The position numbers and the translations under genes are program-made. A stretch of 64,000 bases of DNA from the NCBI RefSeq assembly GCF_000938265.1, contig NZ_JYFC01000002.1, positions 620,001-684,000 on the forward strand, written 5' to 3'. Below, piece after piece: positions 56,487 to 64,000 of this stretch. The number at the start of each line of letters is the position of its first letter. The stretch's first letter is position 1. Below the pieces are notes generated by a model, which ran no database searches, was not told where the DNA came from, and saw nothing but the letters and a program-made list of their open reading frames with translations. This DNA is from Agreia bicolorata (GTDB lineage: Bacteria; Actinomycetota; Actinomycetes; Actinomycetales; Microbacteriaceae).

Positions 56487-57116
56487 ATGACAAGCGAGCA
56501 TCGCAAACCCGCCCTCTTCGGCGGATCGGAGTTCGAGGCCTTCAAGGGCGGCGAGGATCCCGCCCAGATCTCGCGCCTCGCCCACGACACCGCCAGTGCG
56601 CTGCTGGGCCGGGTTCGCGCCGATCCAGACCCTGGCGTCATCGACAGGCTCATTGAGTACACCGACCTGCACGGCATCGACGCCATCGCCGAACTCTGGT
56701 CGCGGGCATCGTCGCACAGTCTTCCCGGCGCCCTCTGGCGCATCTATCTGCTGCGCGCACTGATCCGTCAGGATCCCGAGCAGTCGAGCTATCTGTTCCA
56801 GAAGGGCAGTGAGCTCAGCATCACCATCGATCCGGTGGTCGCCGGCGCGACCTCGCCGACGGGGCCGAAGGAGATCACCGACCTTGCCGACCAGATCCTG
56901 CGCGGCATCTTCGACGGCGACTTCGCTGTGGCGCTCGAGAGAGCTGCCGCGTTCTGCCGCATCATGTCGCTCGGAACGGCCGCCGAGGCCGACGATACCG
57001 AATCGGATTCGGCGGAGCGCGCATCCGAATTCACTGTGCGGGCCAACCGCTTCGCGGAGACCGCCTCGGAGTTCGCTATCTGCGCAAAGTTGTGGAGAAC
57101 GGACAGCCTCGACTGA
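56487..57116 (+). CDS. Conserved actinobacterial protein of unknown function
   Basis: 209 aa, soluble and largely helical. Landmarks: LFGGSEFEAFKGGEDPAQIS, HGIDAIAELWSRASSHSLPGALW, RIYLLRALIRQDPEQSSYLF, and VVAGATSPTGPKEITDLADQ. I recall close relatives in Microbacteriaceae, sometimes mislabelled as an RNA polymerase subunit; no polymerase motif is visible. Start ATG 56487, divergent from tRNA-Lys. Confidence 0.8.
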   Translation: MTSEHRKPALFGGSEFEAFKGGEDPAQISRLAHDTASALLGRVRADPDPGVIDRLIEYTDLHGIDAIAELWSRASSHSLPGALWRIYLLRALIRQDPEQSSYLFQKGSELSITIDPVVAGATSPTGPKEITDLADQILRGIFDGDFAVALERAAAFCRIMSLGTAAEADDTESDSAERASEFTVRANRFAETASEFAICAKLWRTDSLD

Positions 57117-57267
57117 AGTCGGGTAAAGTCGTATCTCGCCGGGCCGCGGTAACCCCGGGCTCCAATTTCCGCCGTTACGAACGGCCTTCCGCCGAGAGGC
57201 GTTCCGCGGCCTGGCACTAATTCTGACCGAGAGCCTCGAGGCCGAGTCACCAGGCAGGCACACCGTC

Positions 57268-57672
57268 ATGGCATTTCGAGTCGCCGCCGTCATCTGGACC
57301 GCCATCGCGCTCGCGGTCGCCGCCGTCGTGCACTTCTTTCTCGCCCCCCAATTCGATCTGGTCCAGACGAGACTCGAGGGCGGCTTCGTCGTGACCGTCG
57401 GCCAGCTCTTTCGCGTCGCCGCGGTCACGAACGGCCTCCTCGCCGCCCTCATCCTTGTGAGGCCGCGCCGGTGGTCTGCGTTGCTTGTGACTGCCGCATC
57501 CCTGGCGGGTCTCGCCCTGACGGTGTCGAGCACCGTCGGGCCCATCGAGCTTCCGTTCGGTCTCCCGACGATTCCGGTCGGCACGTGGTTGCAGCTGCGT
57601 GTCGTCGCTGCTGCCGCTGAGGCGCTCGCCGTCGTCGGTTCGATCATGATCGCGAGCCGTCGAAGCCGCTGA
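57268..57672 (+). CDS. Small four-helix membrane protein
   Basis: 134 aa, four hydrophobic helices (VAAVIWTAIALAVAAVVHFF; LFRVAAVTNGLLAALILV; WSALLVTAASLAGLALTVSS; LQLRVVAAAAEALAVVGSIM). No family recognised. Start ATG 57268 without a strong ribosome site. Preceded by a 150-nt gap, followed by the glycosyltransferase gene. Confidence 0.72.
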   Translation: MAFRVAAVIWTAIALAVAAVVHFFLAPQFDLVQTRLEGGFVVTVGQLFRVAAVTNGLLAALILVRPRRWSALLVTAASLAGLALTVSSTVGPIELPFGLPTIPVGTWLQLRVVAAAAEALAVVGSIMIASRRSR

Positions 57673-57807
57673 TCGCACAACGCACGTAGGCCAGCTTCGT
57701 CGGTTTGGCAAGGGTCAATTCGCGCCCCGCGTTCGGGTGACATGCTGAGCAGGCGTCCGATGCACCACTTCGCACGGCGCACAACAACCCATGGAACGGA
57801 GGCGGCT

Positions 57808-59022
57808 ATGACGAGCCTTCTTTCGCATTCTTATCGCGACGGCTCCGCTCCCGAGAAATCGGTCGCGCCTGAAATCCGTCCCGCTCTCGAGCCGCAGCTG
57901 GTGCGGGTGGCGTCCGTTCCCGCATCCTCTGTCTATGTACGTCACATCTCGCCGATCGACGGTGACGTCGCGCAGCCCGGCGGGTCAGCGGCCGCGTCCC
58001 GCGATGGCGGCGTGCGCGTCACGCGGCTGCCCGACCCCGATGACCCGGTCCGATCCGCCCAGCAACGCTGGTGGCCGCCGACGATGTTCGAGGCGGAGTG
58101 GGTGCGCGCTCACGCCGACGACTTCGACGTCTTTCACCTGCACTTCGGATTCGACGCCCGAACCCCCGAGCAACTGCGCGACCTCGTCGAAGAGTTGCGT
58201 CGCCTCGGCAAGCCGCTTGTCTACACGGCGCACGACCTGCGCAATCCGCATCACCAGAGCCCGGTTGAGCACAACGCCCAGCTTGACGTTCTCGTGCCTG
58301 CGGCCGATGCGATCGTCACCCTGACCGATGGCGCCGCCTACGAGATAAAGCGTCGCTGGGCCCGTCGGGCGATCGTGCTCCCACACCCGCACGTCGTCGA
58401 CTTCGAGACCATGCGTCGGGTTCAGCGCGCCCGACTCGACGGGCGGCACGACCGCGACGACGCCGAGTTCCGCATCGGCCTGCATCTCAAGAGCCTGCGC
58501 GCCAACATGAATCCCGTTCCTGTCGTCGGTGCGCTGCTCGACACGATCGAGGCGCTGCCCAACGCGGTTCTCCAGATCGACGGCCATCGCGACCTTCTCG
58601 AGCCGACCGGCCTCCGTTACGACGAGGGCCTCGCCGACCTTCTGCATGAGGCGGCGGACGCCTGTCGCATCGACCTGCGCATCCATGACTCTTTCGACGA
58701 CGAGCATCTCTGGGAGTACCTCGCCTCGCTCGACCTCTCGGTGCTGCCCTATCGCTTCGGCACGCACTCGGGCTGGCTGGAGGCCTGCCGTGACCTGGGA
58801 ACCCCCGTGCTCGCGCCCACCTGCGGCTACTACCGAGATCAGGCTCCGGTGATGCTCTACCTGCACGACGACGACGGCCTCGACGCGGACTCCCTGGGCT
58901 GCGCCGTCGCCCGCGCATACTACGACCGGCCCTCCTTCTCGATCACGGTCGACGAGCGTCGGCGCCAGCGTGAAGCGGTGTCAGACGCGCACGCCGCGCT
59001 CTACCGCGATCTGCTTCGATGA
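57808..59022 (+). CDS. Glycosyltransferase family 4-like protein
   Basis: 404 aa, GT-B-like. Landmarks: FDVFHLHFGFDARTPEQL, KPLVYTAHDLRNPHHQ, VTLTDGAAYEIKRRWARRAI followed by LPHPHVVDF, and the C-terminal donor-side FGTHSGWLEACRDLGTPVLA. Donor and acceptor sugars cannot be read. ATG 57808 is chosen because GGAGG lies 6 nt upstream; the ATG at 57742 lacks a site. No other polysaccharide genes are adjacent. Confidence 0.82.
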   Translation: MTSLLSHSYRDGSAPEKSVAPEIRPALEPQLVRVASVPASSVYVRHISPIDGDVAQPGGSAAASRDGGVRVTRLPDPDDPVRSAQQRWWPPTMFEAEWVRAHADDFDVFHLHFGFDARTPEQLRDLVEELRRLGKPLVYTAHDLRNPHHQSPVEHNAQLDVLVPAADAIVTLTDGAAYEIKRRWARRAIVLPHPHVVDFETMRRVQRARLDGRHDRDDAEFRIGLHLKSLRANMNPVPVVGALLDTIEALPNAVLQIDGHRDLLEPTGLRYDEGLADLLHEAADACRIDLRIHDSFDDEHLWEYLASLDLSVLPYRFGTHSGWLEACRDLGTPVLAPTCGYYRDQAPVMLYLHDDDGLDADSLGCAVARAYYDRPSFSITVDERRRQREAVSDAHAALYRDLLR

Positions 59023-59114
59023 AGAGGGCTCTCCGCATCTGACGTCGGCGCGCGCCCGGAGCAGCGGTGTGCGAGAGCCGTTCCAACCATCGGCACGAAA
59101 GCTCTGACGCGCGA

Positions 59115-59142
59115 CCAATCCGACATCGTACCCGCGCCGAAT
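59115..59142 (+). promoter_or_regulatory. Candidate SigK-type promoter of sigK
   Basis: CCAATC (59115-59120), 16-nt spacer, CCGAAT (59137-59142). The -10 matches the mycobacterial SigK element CCGAAT exactly, and the -35 approximates CCATCC. It lies about 50 nt before the sigK ATG, fitting autoregulation known for sigK-rskA. Confidence 0.45.
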
Positions 59143-59192
59143 CATTGGTGTGAACGGACCACGAACAACAGGCCTCAGGTCGGAAACCTGTC

Positions 59193-59789
59193 ATGCTTAA
59201 GCTTGTGACCTCTGATAGCGACCACGACGGTACCCCGATGGAGGCACTCGACTCAGTCGAGAGCCTGCTGCTGCGGGTCGCCGACGGCGATCAGAGATCA
59301 TTCGCCGAACTGTATGACCGCATTGCACCGCGAGTTCTCGGCCTCATCAAACGACTGCTGATCGACCACGCGCAGTCCGAAGAAGTGGCTCAAGAAGTGT
59401 TTCTCGAGATCTGGCGCACGGCAACACGGTTCGATCCACAGCGCGGCGCCGCCCTCTCCTGGGTTCTCACGATGGCGCATCGCAGGGCAGTCGACCGCGT
59501 CCGCGCGTCGCAGTCCTCCCACGATCGCGATGTCAAGATCGGTATCCGCGATGTAGACCGTGAATACGATCAGGTGGCCGAATCGGTCGAGATCAGAATC
59601 GAACATGAAAGGGTGAAGAGAGCAATGACTCAGCTGACTGAATTGCAGCGCGAAGCCATCTCTCTGGCGTACTACGGGGGATACAGCCATAGCGAGGTCG
59701 CCAAGATCCTGGCCATTCCGATCGGCACTGTGAAGACACGGCTGCGCGATGGCATGATCCGCCTTCGAGACGAAATGGGAGTTGCCTGA
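59193..59789 (+). CDS. sigK: ECF sigma factor SigK
   Basis: 198 aa. Sigma2 region FAELYDRIAPRVLGLIKRLL and SEEVAQEVFLEIWRTATRFD; sigma4 region LTELQREAISLAYYGGYSHS followed by IPIGTVKTRLRDGMIRLRDE. The context with an RskA-type anti-sigma immediately downstream (stop and start share one base, TGATG) supports SigK. Start ATG 59193; later starts are possible. Probably autoregulated from the promoter at 59115. Confidence 0.93.
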   Translation: MLKLVTSDSDHDGTPMEALDSVESLLLRVADGDQRSFAELYDRIAPRVLGLIKRLLIDHAQSEEVAQEVFLEIWRTATRFDPQRGAALSWVLTMAHRRAVDRVRASQSSHDRDVKIGIRDVDREYDQVAESVEIRIEHERVKRAMTQLTELQREAISLAYYGGYSHSEVAKILAIPIGTVKTRLRDGMIRLRDEMGVA

Positions 59790-60619
59790 TGGCCACGAAT
59801 GACGACTCTCGTATGAACACCGGAGCGTTCGCCCTCGGAGCTCTGAGCCCTGAAGAGCTCGAACGATTCCTCGCGGCGGCTGAGTCCGATCCAGAGCTCG
59901 CGGCCGAGGCAGACGGCCTCAGCGCCACGGCCGTGCTCCTCGGTCTCGCGTCTACTCCGGTCGAGCCTTCCGCGAAGCTCAAGGTCGACCTGATGGCCGC
60001 CATCGCGTCAACGCCGCAGCTGCCCCGCGAAACGGCCGGCCCGGTTGCTCACACGGGTGACGCCGTGCCGCCGGCATCCACCGGTGTCGAGGATGCCCGA
60101 CCGCGGCCGGTCGATGCCGGCGCGGCTGAGCAGAAGGCTCGCATCCGCTGGTTCGCCCGACCTGCCACCCTGCTGGTGTCGGCTGCCGCGGCCATCGCCC
60201 TGTTCGTCGGCGGAGGGTTCGTGGGATCCGCGTTGTCGGGAGATACACCCGTGGTCGTCGATCAGCAGGCCGCCGGGCTCGCTGAGATCTATGCGGCATC
60301 CGACGTGCAATCGGTTCGCAGCGAAGTCGAGGGTGGCGGCGTCGCCACCCTCGTCTGGTCGGGAGAGCTCGGACGCTCCGCCGTCGTCGTCGACGGTCTC
60401 GCACCGTTGCCCGCCGGAAGCGTCTATGAGGCTTGGTACATCAACGACGCGGGAGCCGCTCCCGCGGGCACCTTCGACGCGACCGGCGCCCACAAGACGT
60501 CGTGGCACCTGCTCGACGGAACGATGTCGGCTGGAGATACAGTGGGCGTCACGGTCGAGCCGGCCGGCGGATCCAAGACGCCGACCACGACGCCGATCGT
60601 GGCGATCGCCAGCGCTTAG
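59789..60619 (+). CDS. rskA: Anti-sigma-K factor RskA
   Basis: 276 aa. Cytosolic anti-sigma domain (FALGALSPEELERFLAAAES), a Pro/Ala linker, one transmembrane helix (about 130-152; LLVSAAAAIALFVGGGFVGS) and an extracytoplasmic RskA domain (GRSAVVVDGLAPLPAGSVYE; ending TPIVAIASA). It holds SigK at the membrane until cleaved by regulated proteolysis in the known family. Coupled to sigK. Confidence 0.93.
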   Translation: MATNDDSRMNTGAFALGALSPEELERFLAAAESDPELAAEADGLSATAVLLGLASTPVEPSAKLKVDLMAAIASTPQLPRETAGPVAHTGDAVPPASTGVEDARPRPVDAGAAEQKARIRWFARPATLLVSAAAAIALFVGGGFVGSALSGDTPVVVDQQAAGLAEIYAASDVQSVRSEVEGGGVATLVWSGELGRSAVVVDGLAPLPAGSVYEAWYINDAGAAPAGTFDATGAHKTSWHLLDGTMSAGDTVGVTVEPAGGSKTPTTTPIVAIASA

Positions 60620-60622
60620 CCA

Positions 60623-60686
60623 CCTGCAGCACGAACAACGAAGGCCCCCTCGAGATCGAGGGGGCCTTCGTTGTTCGTGCTGCAGG
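60623..60686. terminator. 31-bp perfect inverted repeat between rskA and pstB
   Basis: Left arm 60623-60653 is the exact reverse complement of right arm 60656-60686, with a 2-nt centre. It lies between convergent rskA and pstB and would form a very strong bidirectional terminator. The inner part includes CCCCCTCGA/TCGAGGGGG. Confidence 0.85.
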
Positions 60687-60693
60687 GTTCTCG

Positions 60694-61473
60694 CTATCCG
60701 AAGCGACCCGACACGTAGTCTTCGGTGTCCTTGACAGTCGGGTTGGAGAAGATGGTGGTGGTGTCGTCGTATTCGATCAGCTTGCCTGGCTTACCCGTGC
60801 CGGCGATGTTGAAGAACGCCGTGCGGTCAGACACGCGGCTGGCCTGCTGCATGTTGTGCGTCACGATCACGACCGTGTACTCCTCTTTCAATTCCTTGAT
60901 GAGGTCTTCGATGGCGAGCGTGGAGATCGGGTCGAGAGCCGAGCATGGCTCGTCCATCAGGAGAACGTCGGGGGAGACCGTGATGGCGCGAGCGATGCAG
61001 AGACGCTGCTGCTGACCGCCGGAGAGACCGCCGCCCGGAAGGTTCAGTCGGTCCTTCACCTCGTTCCAGAGGTTGGCGCCGCGCAGGCCCTTCTCGACCA
61101 TGTCGTCGCCGTCGCTCTTCGAGAGACGCTTGTTGTTCAGCTTGAGTCCGGCGAGCACGTTGTCGCGAATCGACATCGTGGGGAACGGGTTGGCTCGCTG
61201 GAAGACCATTCCGACCTGGCGGCGAACCATAACGGGGTCGACACCGGGAGCGTAGAGGTCGTTGCCATCGATGATGACCTCACCCTTCACGTGTGCACCG
61301 GGAATGACCTCGTGCATGCGGTTCAGGGTGCGCAGGAAGGTCGACTTGCCGCAACCACTGGGGCCGATGAACGCGGTGACGGTGCGGGGTTCGATGGTGA
61401 TCGATACGCCCTCGACGGCAAGAAAGTCGCTGTAGTAGACGTTGAGGTCTTTGACCTCGATGCGCTTGGACAA
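60694..61473 (-). CDS. pstB: Phosphate ABC transporter ATP-binding protein PstB
   Basis: 259 aa. ATPase of the high-affinity phosphate importer: [18 protein letters not shown], Walker [20 protein letters not shown], signature [15 protein letters not shown], Walker [16 protein letters not shown], and the PstB-typical C-terminus [13 protein letters not shown] 61473 is chosen (SKRIEVKDL) with AAGGA 6 nt upstream; the longer opening to 61623 runs into pstA. Last gene of pstSCAB. Confidence 0.96.
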   Translation of the reverse strand: MSKRIEVKDLNVYYSDFLAVEGVSITIEPRTVTAFIGPSGCGKSTFLRTLNRMHEVIPGAHVKGEVIIDGNDLYAPGVDPVMVRRQVGMVFQRANPFPTMSIRDNVLAGLKLNNKRLSKSDGDDMVEKGLRGANLWNEVKDRLNLPGGGLSGGQQQRLCIARAITVSPDVLLMDEPCSALDPISTLAIEDLIKELKEEYTVVIVTHNMQQASRVSDRTAFFNIAGTGKPGKLIEYDDTTTIFSNPTVKDTEDYVSGRFG

Positions 61474-61526
61474 TTCGATTCCTTCGGATTCTGTGGTGCG
61501 AAAGGGGGAAAGCTTGGGGCGGGAGA

Positions 61527-62627
61527 CTAGCGGGAGCCCTTGGGGGCGAATACCTTCGCGACGACACGTGCGATGAGGTTGAGGATGACGACGAGGATGA
61601 CGAGCAGCAGTGCCGCGCCCCACGCCGAGTTGTTCGACGCGGCGATATCGGTGCCGGGGAACGCGAAGCCCGTGTAGGCCATGACCGGCAGCGTCTGCAT
61701 CGGGCCTTCGAACGGATTCGAGTTGAAGTTGTCGGTGAAGCTCGCCGCCATGAAGATGGGGGCGGTCTCTCCGATGACGCGGGCGATGGCGAGCATGATG
61801 CCCGTGACGATACCGGCGATGGCCGTCGGCAGCACGATGCGCACGATGGTCGCGAACTTCGACACGCCGAGGGCGTACGACGCCTCACGCAGGTCGTGCG
61901 GCACGAGGCGCAGCATCTCCTCGCAGGCCCGAACAACCGTGGGGATCATCAGCACGGAGAGGGCCACCGAAGCGGAGAACCCACTGAACGCCTTCGGCCC
62001 GAGGATGATCGTGAAGAGCGAGAAGGCGAACAGACCGGCGACGATCGAGGGGATGCCCGTCATAACGTCGACGAGGAACGTCACGGTGCGCGACAGCCAC
62101 TGGCCGGGGCGGCCGTACTCCACGAGGTAGATCGAGGTGAACAGGCCGATGGGAACGGAGATCAGCGTCGCTATGCCTGTGATGATCAACGTTCCGACGA
62201 TGGCCTGGAGCGCACCGGGGGTGTTGGTGACCTCGAGAGTGTCGGGGTTGAAGGCAGAGCCGCCGGACTGCGTGATGAACTGGAACGACAGGGCGCCGAT
62301 GCCCTTGGATACGACCGTGAAGAGAGTCGAGATGAGGGGAATGATTGCCAGCAGGAACGCGACGGTGACCAGGCCCCGCACGAGGCGGTCGACGGCCTTG
62401 CGCCTGTTCTCGACGAGGCTGGAGAGAATACCGAGGAGCACGAGGTACACGACGGCGCTCAGAACGAGCCAGCCGATCAGGTCGAAACCGATCAGCATCA
62501 GCAGCACGCCAGAGACGACGGCTGATGCACCGAAGATGTAGAGTTCGGCGAAGCGAGGCAGCTGCCCGGTTGTCAGCGAATTGGGAACGGGGCCCTTTTC
62601 GACGGTACGAGGACTCAGCGCGGTCAT
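61527..62627 (-). CDS. pstA: Phosphate ABC transporter permease PstA
   Basis: 366 aa. An N-terminal cytosolic stretch plus two helices precede the PstA permease core. It has [37 protein letters not shown] and the ATPase-contact loop [20 protein letters not shown]. Start ATG 62627 overlaps the pstC stop by 4 nt. Pairs with PstC in the membrane. Confidence 0.95.
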   Translation of the reverse strand: MTALSPRTVEKGPVPNSLTTGQLPRFAELYIFGASAVVSGVLLMLIGFDLIGWLVLSAVVYLVLLGILSSLVENRRKAVDRLVRGLVTVAFLLAIIPLISTLFTVVSKGIGALSFQFITQSGGSAFNPDTLEVTNTPGALQAIVGTLIITGIATLISVPIGLFTSIYLVEYGRPGQWLSRTVTFLVDVMTGIPSIVAGLFAFSLFTIILGPKAFSGFSASVALSVLMIPTVVRACEEMLRLVPHDLREASYALGVSKFATIVRIVLPTAIAGIVTGIMLAIARVIGETAPIFMAASFTDNFNSNPFEGPMQTLPVMAYTGFAFPGTDIAASNNSAWGAALLLVILVVILNLIARVVAKVFAPKGSR

Positions 62628-63796
62628 GCGGATGCTCCTTCAGGGCCGGCGGCGGCGTTCTTGTCGGCGACGAGATCGCGGGTGAGGGTCGACGTGGCGT
62701 CGCCCGTGGGAACGACGAGGGGTTTCTGGCGGGACTTCTTCTTGCTGCTTGACTTGGACGAGCCGCGCGTCACGATGTACCGGGCGATCATGTTGACCGC
62801 GAGCGACACGACGAACAGCAGCAGGCCGGTGCCGATCAGAGCCTGGCGCTGCAGTGTGGAGGCGATGGGGAAGTTCAGCGCGATGTTCGCCGCGATGGTC
62901 TGCGAGTTCTGGCCTTCTGTGATGACGAAGAACGAGACGATGACGGCGGGGGAGATGATCATGGCGATGGCCATGGTCTCGCCGAGTGCACGACCGAGGC
63001 CGAGCAGCGTCGCGCTGACGATGCCCGACTTGGCGTAGGGGAAGACGGCGAGGCGCACCATCTCCCAGCGCGTGGCGCCGAGAGCCAGGGCCGCCTCTTC
63101 GTGCAGGCGAGGCGTCTGCAGGAAGATCTCTCGCGAGATGGAGGTGATGATGGGCAGGATCATGACGGCGAGCACCACTGCTCCCGCCAGGATCGTCGAG
63201 CCGGTCGTTGTGACCTGGCCTCCGAAGATCGGGATCCAGCCGAGGTAGGTGTTGAGCCAGTCGGACAGCGGCAGGAGGAAGGGGCGGATGACGATGATGC
63301 CCCAGAGACCGAAGACCACAGACGGCACGGCGGCGAGCAGATCGACGACATAGCCAAGCAGGCCCGCGAGTCGGCGGGGAGCGTAGTGCGAGATGAAGAG
63401 GGCGATGCCGATGCCGATCGGGGCGCCGATGACGAGCGCGATGGCCGCGGACCAGAGGGTTCCGAAGAGCAGCGGACCCACGTAGGTCCAGAAGCTGTCG
63501 AACGCCGACGTGAATCCGTCGTTCAGTTCTGGAGAGGTCTGCCAGTTGGCGACGATGGCCGGCATGCCCTGCACGATGAGGAACAGGGCGACTCCGGCGA
63601 GAATCACCATGATGAAGATGGCGCTGCCGGTGCTCAGCCCGCGGAAGATGGCATCCGCGGGCCGAACCCGACTGCTGCGCTTGGGGGAGGCGGCCGGCGA
63701 AGGCTCGCCGCCCCCAAGCGGGGTGGTGCTGTCAGACGTGGTGTTCTGCCGAGGCTGTGTCGAGGAAACAGATTCAACTGAGGTTCGGTCGCTCAT
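62624..63796 (-). CDS. pstC: Phosphate ABC transporter permease PstC
   Basis: 390 aa. It has an N-terminal cytosolic Ser/Pro-rich region of about 45 aa and six main helices, with PIGIGIALFISHYAPRRLAG, VVDLLAAVPSVVFGLWGIIV and the ATPase-contact loop LHEEAALALGATRWEMVRLA. A charged C-terminal tail contains a KSSSKKKSRQK cluster. Start ATG 63796, 47 nt after the pstS stop. Confidence 0.95.
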   Translation of the reverse strand: MSDRTSVESVSSTQPRQNTTSDSTTPLGGGEPSPAASPKRSSRVRPADAIFRGLSTGSAIFIMVILAGVALFLIVQGMPAIVANWQTSPELNDGFTSAFDSFWTYVGPLLFGTLWSAAIALVIGAPIGIGIALFISHYAPRRLAGLLGYVVDLLAAVPSVVFGLWGIIVIRPFLLPLSDWLNTYLGWIPIFGGQVTTTGSTILAGAVVLAVMILPIITSISREIFLQTPRLHEEAALALGATRWEMVRLAVFPYAKSGIVSATLLGLGRALGETMAIAMIISPAVIVSFFVITEGQNSQTIAANIALNFPIASTLQRQALIGTGLLLFVVSLAVNMIARYIVTRGSSKSSSKKKSRQKPLVVPTGDATSTLTRDLVADKNAAAGPEGASA

Positions 63797-63843
63797 GGCG
63801 GTCTTTCTCGAGAAGGTCGGGAGAACGGTCTGGTGAGGCTGTG

Positions 63844-64000
63844 TTACTTGACGAGAGCCAGGCTCGCGGCGATCTCGGTGAGGAGCTTCTCCGGGATCTG
63901 GGCCGCGCCGGCGTTCTTCGCGGCAACCTTCTGGCCGACGTCGCTTCCGATCCAGCCGAGGTAGGCGGTCGTCAGCTCCTTCTGCTTGGCATCGGCGAAC
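63844..64000 (-). CDS. pstS: Phosphate-binding protein PstS, C-terminal end (partial)
   Basis: Only the last ~51 codons lie in the window; the gene starts beyond the right edge. The readable end is FADAKQKELTTAYLGWIGSD, then a short Ala-rich part and IPEKLLTEIAASLALVK before TAA. This fits the C-terminus of PstS substrate-binding lipoproteins, and its position at the head of pstCAB confirms it. Confidence 0.88.
   Translation of the reverse strand, partial: FADAKQKELTTAYLGWIGSDVGQKVAAKNAGAAQIPEKLLTEIAASLALVK

Overview
The window is high-GC actinobacterial chromosome. Features pointing to the family Microbacteriaceae are guaB-guaB3-glpD-guaA synteny, frequent GTG/TTG starts, a sucCD / PerM-like / purN / purH block, a SigK/RskA pair, and a small DUF7882-type protein. 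Most of the window is core metabolism in compact operons, often with 4-nt stop/start overlaps. No rRNA, CRISPR array, transposase or integrase was seen.

Layout. (1) 1-6.05 kb: a branched-chain amino-acid ABC uptake system, with a lone livJ lipoprotein convergent with a livHMGF operon; LivH carries an unusual extracellular N-terminal domain, and a decayed small lipoprotein gene lies between. (2) 6.2-15.7 kb: purine genes guaB, guaB3 and guaA, interspersed with glpD, a KhtT/KhtU-like K+(cation)/H+ antiporter pair, SURF1 and a DUF3817 membrane protein. guaA appears to start at a rare ATT codon. (3) 15.6-23.7 kb: a membrane acyltransferase-like protein, a Bax-inhibitor/YccA protein, GDPD, PcrA helicase, an MpaB-type protein, and a surface protein with an LAxTG sorting signal and a possible thioester domain. 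(4) 23.9-31.5 kb: sucCD, two membrane proteins (one PerM-like), purN-purH and a membrane-fused dimethylargininase. (5) 31.6-43.7 kb: a heterodimeric ABC exporter, an alkyltransferase-like protein, a GNAT, icd with a strong palindromic operator candidate, nagA, purU, an MFS pump and a 638-aa sigma factor / zinc-finger / membrane / extracellular-domain fusion. (6) 43.8-52.2 kb: a ZTP riboswitch in front of glyA-folD, then aldose epimerase, several small proteins, an EI24 protein, a MarP-like membrane protease, a DUF4241 protein and an NAD(P)H-binding protein.

(7) 52.2-56.4 kb is an accessory island. It holds a DUF4145 protein with a small membrane protein, a degenerate tRNA-like gene, an uncharacterised two-gene operon (53987-55581), a small orphan, an excisionase-like HTH protein and an intact tRNA-Lys. 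(8) 56.5-64 kb: a conserved unknown, a glycosyltransferase, sigK-rskA, a 31-bp perfect inverted-repeat terminator and the pst phosphate operon (pstB, pstA, pstC and the 3' end of pstS), running off the right edge.

Metabolic theme: purine synthesis (guaB/guaA/purN/purH) and folate one-carbon flow (glyA/folD/purU) are concentrated here. The ZTP riboswitch ties them together, because ZTP/AICAR accumulates when 10-formyl-THF limits PurH. The best candidates for undescribed biology are the two-gene island module, the membrane-anchored sigma-factor fusion, the LivH ectodomain and the membrane-tethered DDAH. All calls are by reading the sequence only; no database search was run.
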